Shown: positions 12,424 to 33,489, counted from the first letter of the stretch. The stretch: DNA of 64,000 nt from Enoplolaimus lenunculus (GCA_030248215.1 JASANG010000798.1:62001-126000), one strand, 5' to 3'. The notes: a model not told the origin generated them from the letters alone. Translations and numbers: made by a program.

Positions 12424-12853
12424 ATGACCCGAATATGAGGGAGGGACTGATATTTATTTGGCCTCTCCAAAGGGAGCCCCCCTGTCATTCGGTTACAGAC
12501 TGTTATTAATTTTTAACCCACGCTCCGCCACCCTTCGTTACTAATATATCTGGTATTGCAACTATCATTTTAATTAAACACGATTATTTTGTCTTATGTC
12601 AATAGCTTGAGCGATAATGCTATGTTATAACTAACCGAATATACTTTCAAAACTTAAGTACGTTTTAAAGTTTCTATCTCAACTTTATTTGGTCCTGTAG
12701 TCATTTATGCACTACAATTAGAGAGAATTGACATTTATGGACTCTAATTAATGCTTAGGGACTCTATCCGCTTACGGACACTTATGAGGGATACGGACTC
12801 CTATTCCTTGGATCTCAAAATATGGATTCTTCCCCTCTTATTACCCCCCCTGT
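12424..12853. mobile_element. TA-flanked MITE, family CTGTAGTGACCCG, copy 3 (incomplete)
   Basis: The left part starts TAATGACCCGAATATGAGG, and the body matches copies 1 and 4. The right end degenerates after CCCCTCTTATTACC. Confidence 0.6.
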
Positions 12854-13271
12854 TTTTAGAGATGGTATCGATCGATCCTAAGCTATTGAAATCTTGGCAA
12901 GTTTTACGTAACCTCTGCATACTGTTGAACTTCAAGAGACTAAAATTTTGAGTTTAGAAACATACTCAAGAACTTTAATATTCTAATAGCTTTAAACTTC
13001 ACTATGATTTCAACATCAGTAATAAGTTTTGCTTGAAAATGTTACGTGAACATTTGTTTTTATAGAATACGCAGCTTTAAAGTAATTATAGTTTAAGAGT
13101 ACAAATTTGATCAATGTCTAATCGGTGTAGCATTAAAAGTTGAGCACGGTTTTTGGTGAAAATTTGTTTTGAAATTTATCGTTACAGGTTAGCAATATAC
13201 AGCAAACAAAATTCAATCCGTATAACATTTTAAATCAGAATTTAAAGCATGCAAAATACGACCCAAAAGAC

Positions 13272-13437
13272 CAGGGGCGGAACGTTTTTCGGTAGGACTG
13301 CAATAGAGTAAGCTTAAGTTTTAGACTATTTTTGCTTGGCTTACGCTTAGGCTTAGGCATAGGAATACGCTCATTCTAACGCTTAGGCTTAGGCTTTAGT
13401 TTAGGAATAATACTGGTCCGCCCCTGTTGTTTACATT
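13272..13437. mobile_element. Hexamer-core TIR element, full copy
   Basis: CAGGGGCGGAACG at one end and GGTCCGCCCCTGTTG followed by TTTACATTGGCCC at the other, with CTTAGG arrays between. It lies in the orientation opposite to the copy at 1839-1995. Confidence 0.7.
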
Positions 13438-13439
13438 GG

Positions 13440-14890
13440 CCCAAAATACTAACAAACTTAGTCAAAAATTAAAGATAAAAACGCCAACGTACCGCAAGAC
13501 GACGTGTCAGTTTTTACACAAAAGTTTCATTGCAATCCAAAAGTCACCCAGCCAAATAAGGTTAAGCAATTAAATAATGTATAATATTTGCTATGAACAA
13601 TAATCGGCAAACTGTTGTCAACGATATATTTTCAGCTTTTTGTAAAAAGTTTGAAAAATTTCGCTACCAAAATTGATGGATCATCAAGCAAAAATTCAAT
13701 TGCAGGCCGAGTCGGTGGTTTATTGACTGCCTGGAGCCGAAGCCAAAAACGGGCCTTTGTTTGCATACAGTAATCAAGATTTGTAACTATACTTTTCATA
13801 AGCAAACTTATTTTACAGGAGTATTTTAGCGTTTACCTGGGTGTCAACATGACTATAACAGTACATGCAAAGATGATTGTAAGCGCGCATGATTATTATT
13901 TTATTAAAGTTTGTTATCCGGGAGAAACCAGAATATCTGTTCAAAAGCACGCAACGCAACCTCAGGTAACAAATAAGCTATCTTATTTTTGGTTTTTTCA
14001 GAAGTTTAGTCCGAATTATGAAATCTGTATCTTTCCTCTTGTGTACACGTCTGGCTGTTATACTCTGAGTTCAGAGTATTATCAACTTTCGGTTAAATGA
14101 GTAGACACTTAACGCGCAATAAAGATCAATTCGTTATTGGTACAGCATAAATGACATCAGGCAGACAATTGCACAACAGTCCAGACTTATAGACGGTAAC
14201 ATGATCTTCTTTTTACGGCGTTTACCATTCCTGGCAAAAGGGCGCGAGGTCACCAGGATGACGCCAAAAACAAGTGTTGGTGTCTCGACATATTGACTCG
14301 CATTAATTAATACTCTGTCAGGCGCTTGCAACTGTACTTCAGGTTTAAATTTTGTTTGCACGGCGGATATAACTGGCACACTGTTAACTTTAAATATATT
14401 TTAGATTCATTTATGTTTAGAAAAACACTACTCGAAAGTGGATAAATTGATGGAAAATTTCCAATTGTATGGGCGCAGTCAGAATTTTGGGACAGGACAG
14501 ATTACGGTATTATTATGAAAATATTAAAGCGGGGTGTTTCCATTTGAAAAAGTATTTGAATTTTGTTTTCGCAAATATCAAGACGGTGTATAGACACGTA
14601 AAATCACCCCCGGCTACGTAGTGTTTGGTTGCAGATGTTAGGGTGTTTTCGTTTACAGTGCCATTGCTAATAAGCCTACTGTAACACACTATTGCCTGTT
14701 AATTTACAAGTTTCGTCAGCATCGGTAAGCTTAAGACTTAATACAAAACTACGCTCTTAGAATAGGCTTAGAACTGGAACCAAAAACTTAACTAAAATTC
14801 ACAAAAGACACGTTTTTAACAAAAGATTGCATAGACGCTCTAAGTTTTAGTTTGTATCAGATTGATGTCAATGATATGTCTATGAGGTTA
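13440..14890. other. Mostly unassigned sequence
   Basis: Apart from the unrecognised minus-strand frame at 14134-14379, I see no supported gene or repeat. Confidence 0.5.
14134..14379 (-). CDS. Unrecognised 81-codon open frame, possible exon
   Basis: A minus-strand frame with a protein-like mix of residues: a polar first half (PEVQLQAPDRVLINASQY), a basic run (NGKRRKKK), and a hydrophobic end (CAIVCLMSFML). No domain is recognised, there is no clear partner exon, and it lies in a long unassigned stretch. It could be a chance frame or the rest of an old gene. Confidence 0.12.
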   Translation of the reverse strand: MPVISAVQTKFKPEVQLQAPDRVLINASQYVETPTLVFGVILVTSRPFARNGKRRKKKIMLPSISLDCCAIVCLMSFMLYQ

Positions 14891-14897
14891 TAAGTTA

Positions 14898-15338
14898 CTC
14901 TAGTGACCCGAATAAGAGGGGGGACTGATATTTATTTGGCCTCTTCAGAGGGTACCCCCCGGTTATTCGGTTACGGACTATATTTATTTTGACCCCCCCT
15001 CCGCCACCCTTCGTTACTGATACATATCCGGTATTGCAAATAACCGTTGAATTAAACGTTTTTTGGCTTGCATCACAAGCTTTTCCGATAATGCAAGGTT
15101 ACACTTTGGAATGTTACTTTCAAAACTTAACTACACTTTAAAGTTACGAACTCAACAGTATTTGGTCCTGGAGTCATTTATGTGCTGCAAATAAGAAATA
15201 ATTGACATTGAACTGTAATTAGGGTTTAGCGACTCTATCCGCTTACGGACCCTTATTAGAGATACGGACTCCTACTGATTGGAACTCAAAATAGGGACCC
15301 CTCCCTCTTATTACCCCCTCTTATTCGAGTCAGTACAG
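14898..15338. mobile_element. TA-flanked MITE, family CTGTAGTGACCCG, copy 4
   Basis: Starts near CTCTAGTGACCCGAATAAG and ends CTTATTCGAGTCAGTACAG, flanked by TA. The body is collinear with copy 1 in the opposite orientation. Confidence 0.7.
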
Positions 15339-15339
15339 T

Positions 15340-17270
15340 ACGTTATTGTAGTTGACACATGTCTGGGCTGTTTTTGTTGGAAGATCGTGGACCACAGCGT
15401 TTGTTTCATGTACATGTACGACAGTGGCGATTCTATTCAACATCGATGCAAATTAATTAGAATGCCTGTAAAGATTTCAGAATACAAGGCTTTTAAACTG
15501 TCGTAAATTTTTCGCAGAAACTGGTTCGCTGTTTAATTTAAATTGTAAAAGTTCGAATTTTTAGATATTAATGTATCAGAACAGTATAGCAGTTTCAGCG
15601 CAACAGAAAATAAAGGGCCAGGCTGTACCTCGTGAGGTTGTGCACACCTTGCACTATGAACCGAGGCCGCATGTGGTTCGTCCAAACCAATTGTGTGCCA
15701 CAGAAGCCGCTATGCTGCTCAGCAAAACCTTATTTAGAAAATGAATGTCGAATACTATAGTTTTGTTGTAAACGTTTGCGTATACTAACTATTCAATCAT
15801 TCATGGTGATAGAGCGCGTAAATTCTGGAGGTAATGAAATAACCAAACTTTAGTCCAATTGCTATGGAGTGAGGCTGTCTTGGAGGGGGGTGAGTGAACC
15901 GTTAGGGGGCTCACATCGACACTGTGAAAATGATGTTTTCGGTTTAGTACTTAAATTAAAGATAGTTGCTAAAAACTGGCAATGTTCCTGGCACCTAAAG
16001 TGTAAATTTCAGGTCCTACCACATTGTTCTTTTTCAGTTTTTATTGGTTATCAAAAGTTTATTTGTCTCGTCAAAGTCTGAAACCGTATGTTTTTTAGCG
16101 GCTATATATATACGCCATTTGTAGCCCAATATATTCATTTGTTGCGATTTTGAAAGAAATAAACTTAATCTTTGGAGACGTGCGAAATGTTTATTTAGCA
16201 GCGAAAATGTTTCTTGGTTTGTGAACGCTTAGAAGAGATTAGACAGCAATTGAAAATTTTTTCAATTAACAATTTCTCACCTGAATATTTTCTATTTCGT
16301 ATTAGAACTAAACTTCAAGTCAGGAGTCAGATTGCAGCCTTATATTCTGGTGAGTGTCGTTAACCATCACCACTCAGCTATAGAAGCTTGACGATCGATC
16401 CTGACGGAGCTGTCACGTAGTGTGAAGTAAACGCTGTGCATTGTGCATTAATTCACGTATACCGATTGTATTAAGTTGGCTCACAGTCTACAGTATGTTA
16501 GATCGAGAAGGGGTTAAGAAGTTTATGTTTAAACTAAGGATTTCAAACCTGTGCACAAAATTGGCAACAAGAATAGATATTACTTGATAATTAAGACTTT
16601 AATGTGTTCATTTCGAATTTAAAATTTTAGTTGTTGTGGATCAGTCTTGGGGATATGTAAAAGCTATCTTCGGTTTTGCATTTATATAATCTCAGACAAA
16701 CGGGAAAAGCGATATCTGCGGTGTCCGTCGACACCCCTAAAAAGCCGTCATAACTAAAGACTTGCGTTGCAGTTCAAATCTGAATACTGACCATTTTTTG
16801 ACTGTTTTAATAAGTGATAACACATTCTATTACTGATCGAACGGAAATGTAATATTTTAGTTCAGCTTCAGACAGAAATAAAAATTTCGCCTAACAAATT
16901 TGGCGATATTTGTTAAATTTTTGAGCTCATCTCAAATCATATATAGATTCTACTGTTGCGTTACATGATTAAATAGGTATGGTGCGTGCCGTATAGAACA
17001 CCATAAGCTGACTTTCATAATTTGGGCGTTGTGTTTGTAGTTTTATGAGATAGCAAGCATATTATGGTCGCAAAGTCAAAAATTGATAACTAAGACCTGA
17101 TAATTGTTCATATTATCAAACATTCATGCAAAGCGAGATCGATTTCAATTTGTATTTAATAGGACGTTTTCATACAGCGCTGCGTGAATATTCATATGAT
17201 GCCAAGATTTTGAATGCTTACTTAACACTATTATTATGTTTGTTTTGACAGAACAACTTTAGAAACTTAT
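15340..17270. other. No gene seen
   Basis: AT-rich sequence with only short scattered frames, none with a recognisable domain or a supported splice partner. Confidence 0.45.
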
Positions 17271-17271
17271 A

Positions 17272-17471
17272 CACTGCAGAAATGGTGAGTCAAATTGACT
17301 CTGCCCGAAATAGGCTTTTCCTGACTACACAAATTGAGTCTAAATTCGACTCCACCACAGCCAAAATGAGTCGAATTTGACTCAGGCGGAGTCAAATTTT
17401 GACTCAGTTTGTGTTGTCATGGAAAGCCTATTTCGGAGATAGTCAATTTTGACTCACCGTTTTTTGCAGTG
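17272..17471. mobile_element. Palindromic MITE, family CACTGCAAAAAATGGTGAGTC, copy 1
   Basis: CACTGCAGAAATGGTGAGTC and its inverse end GACTCACCGTTTTTTGCAGTG, flanked by TA/TA. The whole 200 bp is close to one palindrome built of GAGTC and GACTC blocks. Confidence 0.85.
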
Positions 17472-17506
17472 TATATGTATACCACAATTTCGTTTTTTAA
17501 ACTCAG

Positions 17507-17894
17507 GTTGGCAAAAAGGCGATTCTTATTTTCACATGGCAAATAGACAGTGCAATGGACGAGGCATATCAGATGCAGATGGGTTCAAAGTGAGTAGCAC
17601 CGCTCGTCAACAAACATCGTCGATTAAAAATTGTCACAATTCCTGCCACAACAAACACTATTTAACCGCCCATTATATAAGAATTTTATGCGATTTATAT
17701 AACAATTTGATTTTTGGTTGTTCGTTAGTACTAACATAATTAATTATACCGCAGAATTCATTTTTATATATACTCTTGAAACAAAAGACAGCTGTTGTCT
17801 TTATATTTTGGAGAATATTACCACAAACGGGGCGCCCCCAAAAGAAGCGCAAGCCAGAATCTCTGGCGGACAAAACAAGTTGATGATATTTGCG
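17507..17894 (+). CDS. Possible pair of exons of an unrecognised gene
   Basis: I do not recognise this. 17507-17589 follows a good acceptor (TTTTTTAAACTCAG) and ends at GTGAGT; 17788-17894 ends at GTATGT. Joined in phase they are open throughout for about 63 residues (starting VGKKAILIFTWQ, later YFGEYYHKRGAPKRS). The second acceptor has a poor pyrimidine tract, and other frames of each piece are also open, so this may be chance. It begins 36 bases after a MITE. Confidence 0.15.
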
Positions 17895-17899
17895 GTATG

Positions 17900-20505
17900 T
17901 AGTTGGGGTGGCATTTATGCGGTAGAACTTTATCAGATTGTGTTCGTTGTGGCTGCAAGAAGAGTAAAAATTGTGATAAAAACACAAGTGTATAGGCATC
18001 AGCAACGCTGGTGATATCGGTGAAAATGATAAGATACAGTAGTTTGCAGTTATCATTGCCGGTGATTATTTCAATAATATATATAACATTGCAACCGTGC
18101 CATTAATATTTTGATGCATTGATTCCACACCAGGGCACCATTGTGCCAGAAACTGAAACCTCTCTCTCTAAGACCAGAACCTCAATAATTGCGTGTTATG
18201 ACTTTATAGAATGGCAGTCGTTTTACCCCTTAATGCGGAATAAACTGTAAATATTGGTGGTGTAAAGCGAGTTGCTTGTAAAGGTGTTCTGTGATGATTT
18301 GTTGGCAACAAACTGTCTAAATATTTACCAATATCTTCGGGTTTGTCACAGTGTATAGTAGAAGTACAAGCGAAAAGTATATATTCAATGTTTTTCGCAA
18401 TAGCTGCAACGCTATTATTTGTGACTAATAAAAGGCTTATTAACCTAGATTGGTTTTTATGAAATTCGAATTTAAAAGTCAGTTGGAATTATGTGCAAAT
18501 TAAATACGTTACGCGTTTCAGCGCTAAAAATTATACCTAGGTAATTACAGAACAGTCGTATACACAGCATAGATAGTAAGATTTATCCTCTACCGAAACA
18601 TATGAATCAGACAAAAACAAAGATCTACTAACAGAATTTTAACTGTGAAACATTTCATAGATCCTAGAGTACGAACAACGTTACACGAGGTTATCTGCTG
18701 CTCCCTAGATGAAATCCTGGCTACGTCTCTGTTATAAGAGATTGGTCCGTATTGCTATAGATACGTACCGAGCTTCTAACGCTGCTGACTTTAAAATAAC
18801 CAAAATAGTTCTAGGATCAAAATTGCATTGCGACATATACCACTGCGAGCTTCTAAATAATGAACTATTTACTTCAGCCATATTAATTCTTGCATGTACC
18901 AGTTTAGACACCGTCATTTTTTACACCTGTATGACCTTAATTATTACTTATGCTTTTATTATACTTTAGTTTGCCCAGATATATCATTTCGGTATATTTT
19001 CGGTTAGCCAAGTCACCTCTTAAAACCAAAACTCTTTCATCGTAACCCGTAGCAATCATATTGACACTCGTCTCATCTCTGTTATAGGTATGATTTTACC
19101 ATTTTGTGGTATAAATTACGTATCGGGTTTAGTGTAATTGAAAATTATTCGGTTCAATAATCAAGAAAAATAGCTTTCAATATCAAATCATTCGCTAAAA
19201 TTAACACCCCAACGCATAGTTATGTCGATTCAACCACGGTGTAAGGCAGTCATATATACGGTTTCTATAGTAAAATTAACAGCTAGTTGCTCTCTCAATA
19301 TTTGGGATTAAGGAAATATATACCGGTCGTTAGATAGTACAAATTCTTTTCGATTCATTCTTTGGAAGAAATCTAGGAATAATGAATTTTATTCATTACT
19401 TAACGGAAAATACAACACTGTTCAAAATTGTCAGTTTTCAAATTGAAAAAAATTTATTATAAATTTTGTGCGTAGTCGCAATGAAATTGCACTTTTGGAC
19501 AAACTTGCATGTGAGTTATTGTGGCTCCTGAATTATTGTTTCTTCTATTTTATTGGGGAACCGTTTGGAAATCAACTTAGTAATAATTTGCGCTAAATGT
19601 TGACGCTGCTAAAACTCAGACTTATTTGCTGTTGTTCAACAATGTTTTACGTCCTCTTTCTGGATTATAATTACATACAAAAAGTATTTCTGAATTTATT
19701 CAGAACAGTATTTTCTGCGGCAAATCTGAAGATTTCCCGATATATATTTAACACAATTTTTCTAAAAATAACTGGAAAATGTTTATTTTCAGACTTTATT
19801 TAAAAAAAATTTTGCAAACTTTTCTGTGATAACAGAAATACTTTTCAAGTGCACCTTGCTAATTATATTTCTTAAATGTAAGAAATTTTTTGTTAAATAT
19901 CAGAAATGTTATTTTGAGTGTATAATAAACCTTCAATGTTAAATTAATCAGGCTTTCAATCAAGTGAAGTTATCTAGTATTAACAATGAATTTAGGTATT
20001 ATTTGCAGCATATCATTACCTTGCACTTGCGCAGCAATAATCGGATAAACTCTCTTATCGGCCATTTTACAAATCCCACCTCACAGTTTTTGAACATTTT
20101 TAGACTTTAGCATAACATAGGTTTTGGATTACGCGTAGGTTTGGGAATAGGCTTAGGTTTGCGCTCCGCTTTAAGCTTCAGGAAACAGCACAAGAGGCCA
20201 CTTAACTTTTGGTGTAACAAAGAGTAGGTACGACTAAATGTAGGTACCGAACTCGTTTTTGCAGTCTGTTGCCACATAAGCCAATGTTCAGTGTTCACCT
20301 TTACGCAAACTTTTACGCAAAATAGTTTGTTTCACGCTTTCAAAAATATGTTAATGACATGTTTACTTGGTAGAGTTTTCTCATTTTAAAATCGCAAAGA
20401 AGTGACGAGTTTGTTGAAAAATATATACCAATATTTACAATCAACCTTTAGATTGGCCAAACTGTTTGAATATGTGTGGAAGTTTGCAAATCTTGTCCAA
20501 AATTA
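17900..20505. other. No supported gene; one hexamer remnant
   Basis: AT-rich. Degenerate CTTAGG-type hexamers at about 20110-20165 probably come from the hexamer-core element. The open frames here (for example 18709-18969, 19597-19803) show no recognisable domain. Confidence 0.45.
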
Positions 20506-20510
20506 CTGTA

Positions 20511-20625
20511 CTGTAGTGATTCGAGAAAGAGGGGATGGGGTCCCCATTATGAGTCCCAATCAATAAGAATGTGTATCCCTAATTAGAGTCCATTCGTGAA
20601 TAGAGTCAATAAAGTTTAGAGTCCA
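20511..20625. mobile_element. TA-flanked MITE, family CTGTAGTGACCCG, copy 6 (one end only)
   Basis: CTGTAGTGATTCGAGAAAG and about 110 bp of the body, preceded by TA. The other end is missing. Confidence 0.6.
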
Positions 20626-20917
20626 TAAAAAGACCAAAACGGAGAAATGGCATAGGCAGATCAAATATGTAATAAACATTAAGACAACCCGGAAAACTTC
20701 ATGAAACAAAAAAAGTTAACGAGTTTGGCAATCAACAAAAAGCTTTGGAGCAGGTCATTTTGGCCCGAAATAAAGTTTATAATAAAGTGGGGCGTTGGGT
20801 CAAACAACATGGGGGAATTGAAAATAAATCACAGTTCAAAACCGAATAACATGGGGTATTTCCTGAAGACGCATAAAATTCTCATCCCAGCTCCCCTTTT
20901 TTTCGAATCCTTATACA

Positions 20918-20942
20918 ATATATATATATATATATATATATA
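20918..20942. repeat. (TA)n microsatellite
   Basis: About 12 TA units. Confidence 0.9.
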
Positions 20943-21474
20943 TCACAAAATACAGCCTGCGTAGCAAGCTACAAACGAGCATTGCGTTCAACTGTACGTG
21001 GCTTTATAAAATTTGGTATTTTCGACGAAATCCAAAAACAATCGCAAAACGTGGTAAATTTTAATTCAGAAGCAATGATGAGTTTTAATATCCGAGCTTG
21101 GTTGTATCTGTGCTCCTCACTGACACAATCAATTTCCACAAAACATCGAAAATATAATAGAAATATTGAAGCTTTTGTACCTGTTTTGGTGTGCTATATA
21201 TCTCGCAAAACAAGGGGTGCCAGGAGACCAGGTCAAACCTGTGAATAACCGAAAGGGGCTACTGAGCTGAATGGCTTTAGTCATCTTAGAGACCTTGATC
21301 CTAAGTAGCCAGCTTAAGGATAAATAGCCGCAGTTTTGAAATATGTCTGGCTTTTCACTCGCTTCGTTCGCGAGTCCACTATAAATTTCAGTGAGTTGAT
21401 TTTAACTCAAAATGAGTTGAATGACTCAGTCTGAGCTAGGACTATAGAAAAAAGGAAAATCATTCAAAAACAAC

Positions 21475-21597
21475 CCCCAACCCACCAGAGGAAAAACCCA
21501 AAAAAAAACCCCCCCCCACAAACAAACACAAAACAAACAAAAAAAAACACAAAAAAAAAAAAAACAAACAAAAAAAAAAAAAACCCACACAAAAAAA
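21475..21597. repeat. A-rich low-complexity tract
   Basis: About 120 bases of A runs interspersed with C and short AAAC units, read as an apparent Phe-rich frame on the other strand. A slippage-prone tract that may also be an assembly weak point. Confidence 0.85.
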
Positions 21598-21659
21598 CTT
21601 CACAATTGTATTGAGCATGTGAACACTGTTTCAATTTATACCTCAAATACGCGTAGTAT

Positions 21660-23600
21660 AGCCACTAAACGAGAGAATGAAGAAAGATTTCTGCGCTTCG
21701 CCCGCAATGAAGATCTCTTAGATTCCCCATACTAAACGCAGCATAACAACAAATTCCTGTTCAGAAGAGATGTTGAAGATTAAGTAACGTTAATTTTTTG
21801 GGAAAACTTAGCTTGGATTAATAGAACCCTTCTATAAAAATCGTTCTACGACCCCTGTATACATCTTCAGGGTGCCAAGAAGGTTGTAAAAAGTTCAGCC
21901 ACAACTTTGATTAATCATGCCACCAGTCGCCCTTAATTTCTGATGTATAATAATGTAGCATAACGCTTCATATTTCGTCCGATAAACTATTAGGACTGAA
22001 CATAAACTTATCGAATTGTTTCAAGCGCTAGTTCACCACGTCTCTTTCAAACACAATTACACTATTTTTGAGCGTCATAGACTGCCTGTTTTGATTGTAT
22101 TGTTGTTCGAATGTTCGAAATAAAGTTTGCTTGAATAATTGATTAAACATGACATTGATGCTAATGTTTCGTTTCACGTAAATTTCTTTTCGAGAACAAA
22201 AGCTGAACCTAATATCCTAAATGTGCCCCATCGTGCCTTGCCGATTTTAAAAACTTGGTGTTAATTAATATTTGTGCTGACACACCGCATGCTCTCAGGC
22301 CTTACATTGACAGTTGTTAAGGTTTTGGTATTGTCAAACAATAGATCGATACCTTAAAGTAGTTAGTGATTCTGGTTTGTTAACCTGACATTACTGGACT
22401 TGATATTCTGTCGGCAACCGACAAGGAGTTACACAATGATTGCGTTCGAAAAAATTTTCTGTTAAGAATGCTAATTAGATACCAAAATATCCAATGAATA
22501 TCAAATTAGTTTCGCACCTCAACATATTCGCTGTTTTTGGGCATTGGTTTCATATAACGTGTTTGTGTTTATGTATTATAAACCTAATTGTTGACCAGAA
22601 CGAAATGTAATTATTGGGAAAAATAGACACATAGTAAAGGAAGGATAGAGAATAATAGGTGCTTTTATAAGCTTTGCAATTAACTTGTTTCCTTGTCCAG
22701 GGGGTGTTGATAAAGTAATTTCCACAGTAAACATATGGTTTGTGTGTAGAATGGTCTTTACAAGTTTCATTAAAGTTATTCATAAGTTAGAACACAGGAT
22801 CCTGCTCACGTCCCTAAAACTACTACTTACCCAAAAATTTAAGAAAAAGGGTTGTCATAACTGCACACCAAACATTTGACTCATTTTAAAAAAGATGGCC
22901 TAAAGGCCGTCTCAAAAACTAACCTGAGGAGAACTGGAACAAAACTATTGAGCATTTTAAAAATAAAGGCAATTTGCGAAGTTGCAACACCAATGAAAAA
23001 AATTAGTGCCCATAATCGTAGCAATTTGCGTTCTGAAATATATACCGCGTCACGAGCATATATGTTTGTAGGCCAAGCCGTAAATCCGCACCCCGATTCC
23101 GAATCGGTGTTTGCTTCGTATGAAACAAGAGCTGCGAGTAGCTGATCACTATTAAAAGTTCTATAAATTATCGATAAATTGTGCCGAAAACAGTTTTGAC
23201 ATTCGCCTAAAGTATTAAGTGTTCGATTTTTATCATAGTTTAGGTTGTTTTGATGCAGTATATACCTAAACTAAACATGAAATAAAATATTTCACTTCCT
23301 ATGAAATTCCGCGGAATTTGTTATTAAAACGTAAAACTTTTTGTGCTCACAGTGTTCTGTTTTATGTTTTGAAGCAATTTGTAAGCTTATACGCAGTGGC
23401 ATGGTATAATATTGAGTGATTATTTGAATTTTAGGAATACTCTGTGGTGTAGTTTATTCGTTGTCGACATTGTTTCAGTGTTTTTGGATTTGGTTCGAAA
23501 CTCCATGAATAACAATAACAAAATATGGTTATTTTTAGAAACTTTACATTTTACGTTGATCGATTCGCAATTTAATATATAATTTTGTAAAAAGAACATT
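21660..23600. other. No supported gene
   Basis: AT-rich sequence. Frames at 22550-22879 and 22876-23145 have no recognisable domain and no clear splice context. Confidence 0.45.
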
Positions 23601-23609
23601 ACAGACCTA

Positions 23610-23808
23610 CGCTGCAAAAAATGGTGAGTCAAATTGACTCTCTCCGAAACAGGCTTTTCCTGACTACACAAACTGAGTCAAATTCGAGTCCGCCAGAGTC
23701 AATTTCGACTCAATTTGACTCTGTCGGAGTCGAATTTGGACACTGTTTGTGTAGTCCGGAAAAGCCTATTGCGGAGAGAGTCAATTTGACTCATCATTTT
23801 TTGCAGTG
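23610..23808. mobile_element. Palindromic MITE, family CACTGCAAAAAATGGTGAGTC, copy 2
   Basis: CGCTGCAAAAAATGGTGAGTC to TTTTTTGCAGTG, TA on both sides, 199 bp, with internal GAGTCAAATTCGAGTC and GACTCAATTTGACTC blocks. Confidence 0.85.
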
Positions 23809-24540
23809 TATGACGTTTTGGAATACGAATAGAGTAGCCAGACGTAGTTGTTTATGTCCATGTACTTTGGTTTCTGAAGTTGAACAGTTTTCAAAACGGA
23901 AGAAAACGGTATTTATAATCTGAAATGTGTTTGAAGTATATAATTGTAATGACAATATTTCATTTACTGCTTTAAGCTATGTACCTCGGTATGATATATA
24001 CCTATATAAACACAAAATAGAGGCAAGGACACATCCAGGGAGCATTGGAAGATGCATCCCTCCACCGGCAAGCTAGTGTAAATTTGTTTAGGGTTAAAAT
24101 CAAACTTACAATGCTAATTTTTGTTCCGATATCTTCACTTTTCAGAGTTGCTAAGGGGCTTCTTCCCGAAACTCAGCACAACTAATTTTCTATCTGCTCT
24201 GACCATTTTGAAAGCTGCTGCGCAGTCGGTGTTTAAATATGAGCTTAATATACGGGCGGGTCCAGCCGAAATGAGGAATGGATCAGCCTACAAGCGTTCG
24301 CTGGTGACAGAAAGTTTAGTTGTGAACTTTTCAAATTCTTACTATTGCAGTATTTAGAAAAAATTCAAAGTCTGGTTGATTCCATCTCCTTGTTTTCACA
24401 AATGCTTCATAATGAGGTTAACTTGGTAGCAAGTTTTAAGCTATTAAATAAACTGCGTTGTTAATAGCTACCATGTACCGCCACATACATACCTATGCCG
24501 TAGGCCAGTCTGCCATTCAGGCCGTTTGCAAATTGACCTA

Positions 24541-24750
24541 CACTGCAAAAAATGGTGAGTCAAATTGACTCTCTCCGAAATGGGCTCTACGGGACTACAC
24601 AAACTGAGTCAAATTCGACTCCGCCAGAGTCAAACATGCGATTCAGTGAGTCGAATTTGACTCAGACGGAGTCGAATTTGAGTCAGTTTGTGTAGTCCCG
24701 TAGAGCCTATTTCAGAGAGAGTCAATTTGACTCACCATTTTTTTGCAGTG
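24541..24750. mobile_element. Palindromic MITE, copy 3, just upstream of RUNX
   Basis: CACTGCAAAAAATGGTGAGTC to GACTCACCATTTTTTTGCAG, TA/TA flanks, 210 bp. It ends 241 bases before the RUNX start codon and contains at least four TGAGTCA or TGACTCA sites. Confidence 0.88.
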
Positions 24751-24979
24751 TAGGCCAATCTGTTATACTGAGCAAATTGTTAGGCCGATGCGAAATAGCG
24801 ATTATGAGATGTAGCAAAACAACAGCAAACGCAAAACCAACGCTGCTTTGTTAACGGTACAGCGTGTGTCCTAACCAAATTTGATTGGTCTATAAGTTCA
24901 ACAGCTGTTTAGCCTAGGACTAACGGCTATTACATAAAATAGCGTTCTTCAAACGGGTTTTCATTTTAGAATTCACTAA

Positions 24980-32466
<7,487 letters not shown>

Positions 32467-33489
32467 ACAAAACATTGCTTCTTGCCCGTCCAGTAGTGTA
32501 AAAGGGTAGCGTTGGCGTGTGTGCACTACTTTGTGCGAATGCTGAAGTATATACCTACAAAAGTGTACAAAAATCATTAAGCAGTATTGGCGTTAATTAA
32601 ATGTTGTTCAAGCTACCACTTAATATCTGCACTCACAACGTCGGAAGCAACGAAACATTGTTGACGCACAGCTGTCACGGAGAACACGGACAAGACTGAT
32701 TTTATGCAGTAAAATTACAGTATAAAATATATCACAAACATTTGGTAAAGAATGAACCTTTTACTTACTCAGTATTTGCTCAGAAACGATCTGGTTTTGT
32801 TAATTTTTGCAATTTTAACTTCTAATTACCAACTCTCGATTATTTAACACCTAAATTTAAAAGTCGAATGTTTCATAATTAAAATAATGGCGTGAAATGA
32901 TTAGGGTGGGTCGTGGTAAGCCAACATTACAGAAATTTTCAAGTTGGGTTAGTTTTAGGCAACCGCCGGCTTGCCATTGAAAGGGGTAACCAAAAAACCG
33001 GTGAACATACTGCCCTGTCATCCAGAGATGCCACAGATCCGGCACCTTGGCCATCAGGTTTATTTCCCGGGCATACTAGAGCCACATTTATATACAATCC
33101 TTAATTGACTTGCAATGAAAAACAATCTTATCACGCTGGGTTCTCATTTGAAAAATATGAAAATCACAAGAAACCCCATATTTCAAAAACTTATTAAATT
33201 AAAGATAGCGTATAAAACTCGTGAGCGGAGCGAGAGAGGAACTAGACACCATTTTTCGTAGCTAAAACTAGGCTGAACAATGAATGAAACTCCGCTAGAG
33301 ATGCGAACGAGAAATCAACTGGATTTTTAAGTTCTTTTCGTTGCGCAATAAACCATAAAACATGAATCACAATTGTATTTTAAAAGAGGGTAAATCCATC
33401 CAACCTCACCCATAGTACGCCCTTAATTTTGGCATTGGCACATCCCTAATATATTATATATTGTTTATTTTTCCACTGTTAGCCATCAT

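Noticed and set aside
21464-21646. A Phe/Gly-rich membrane peptide on the minus strand
   Set aside because: It is the translation of an A-rich low-complexity tract.
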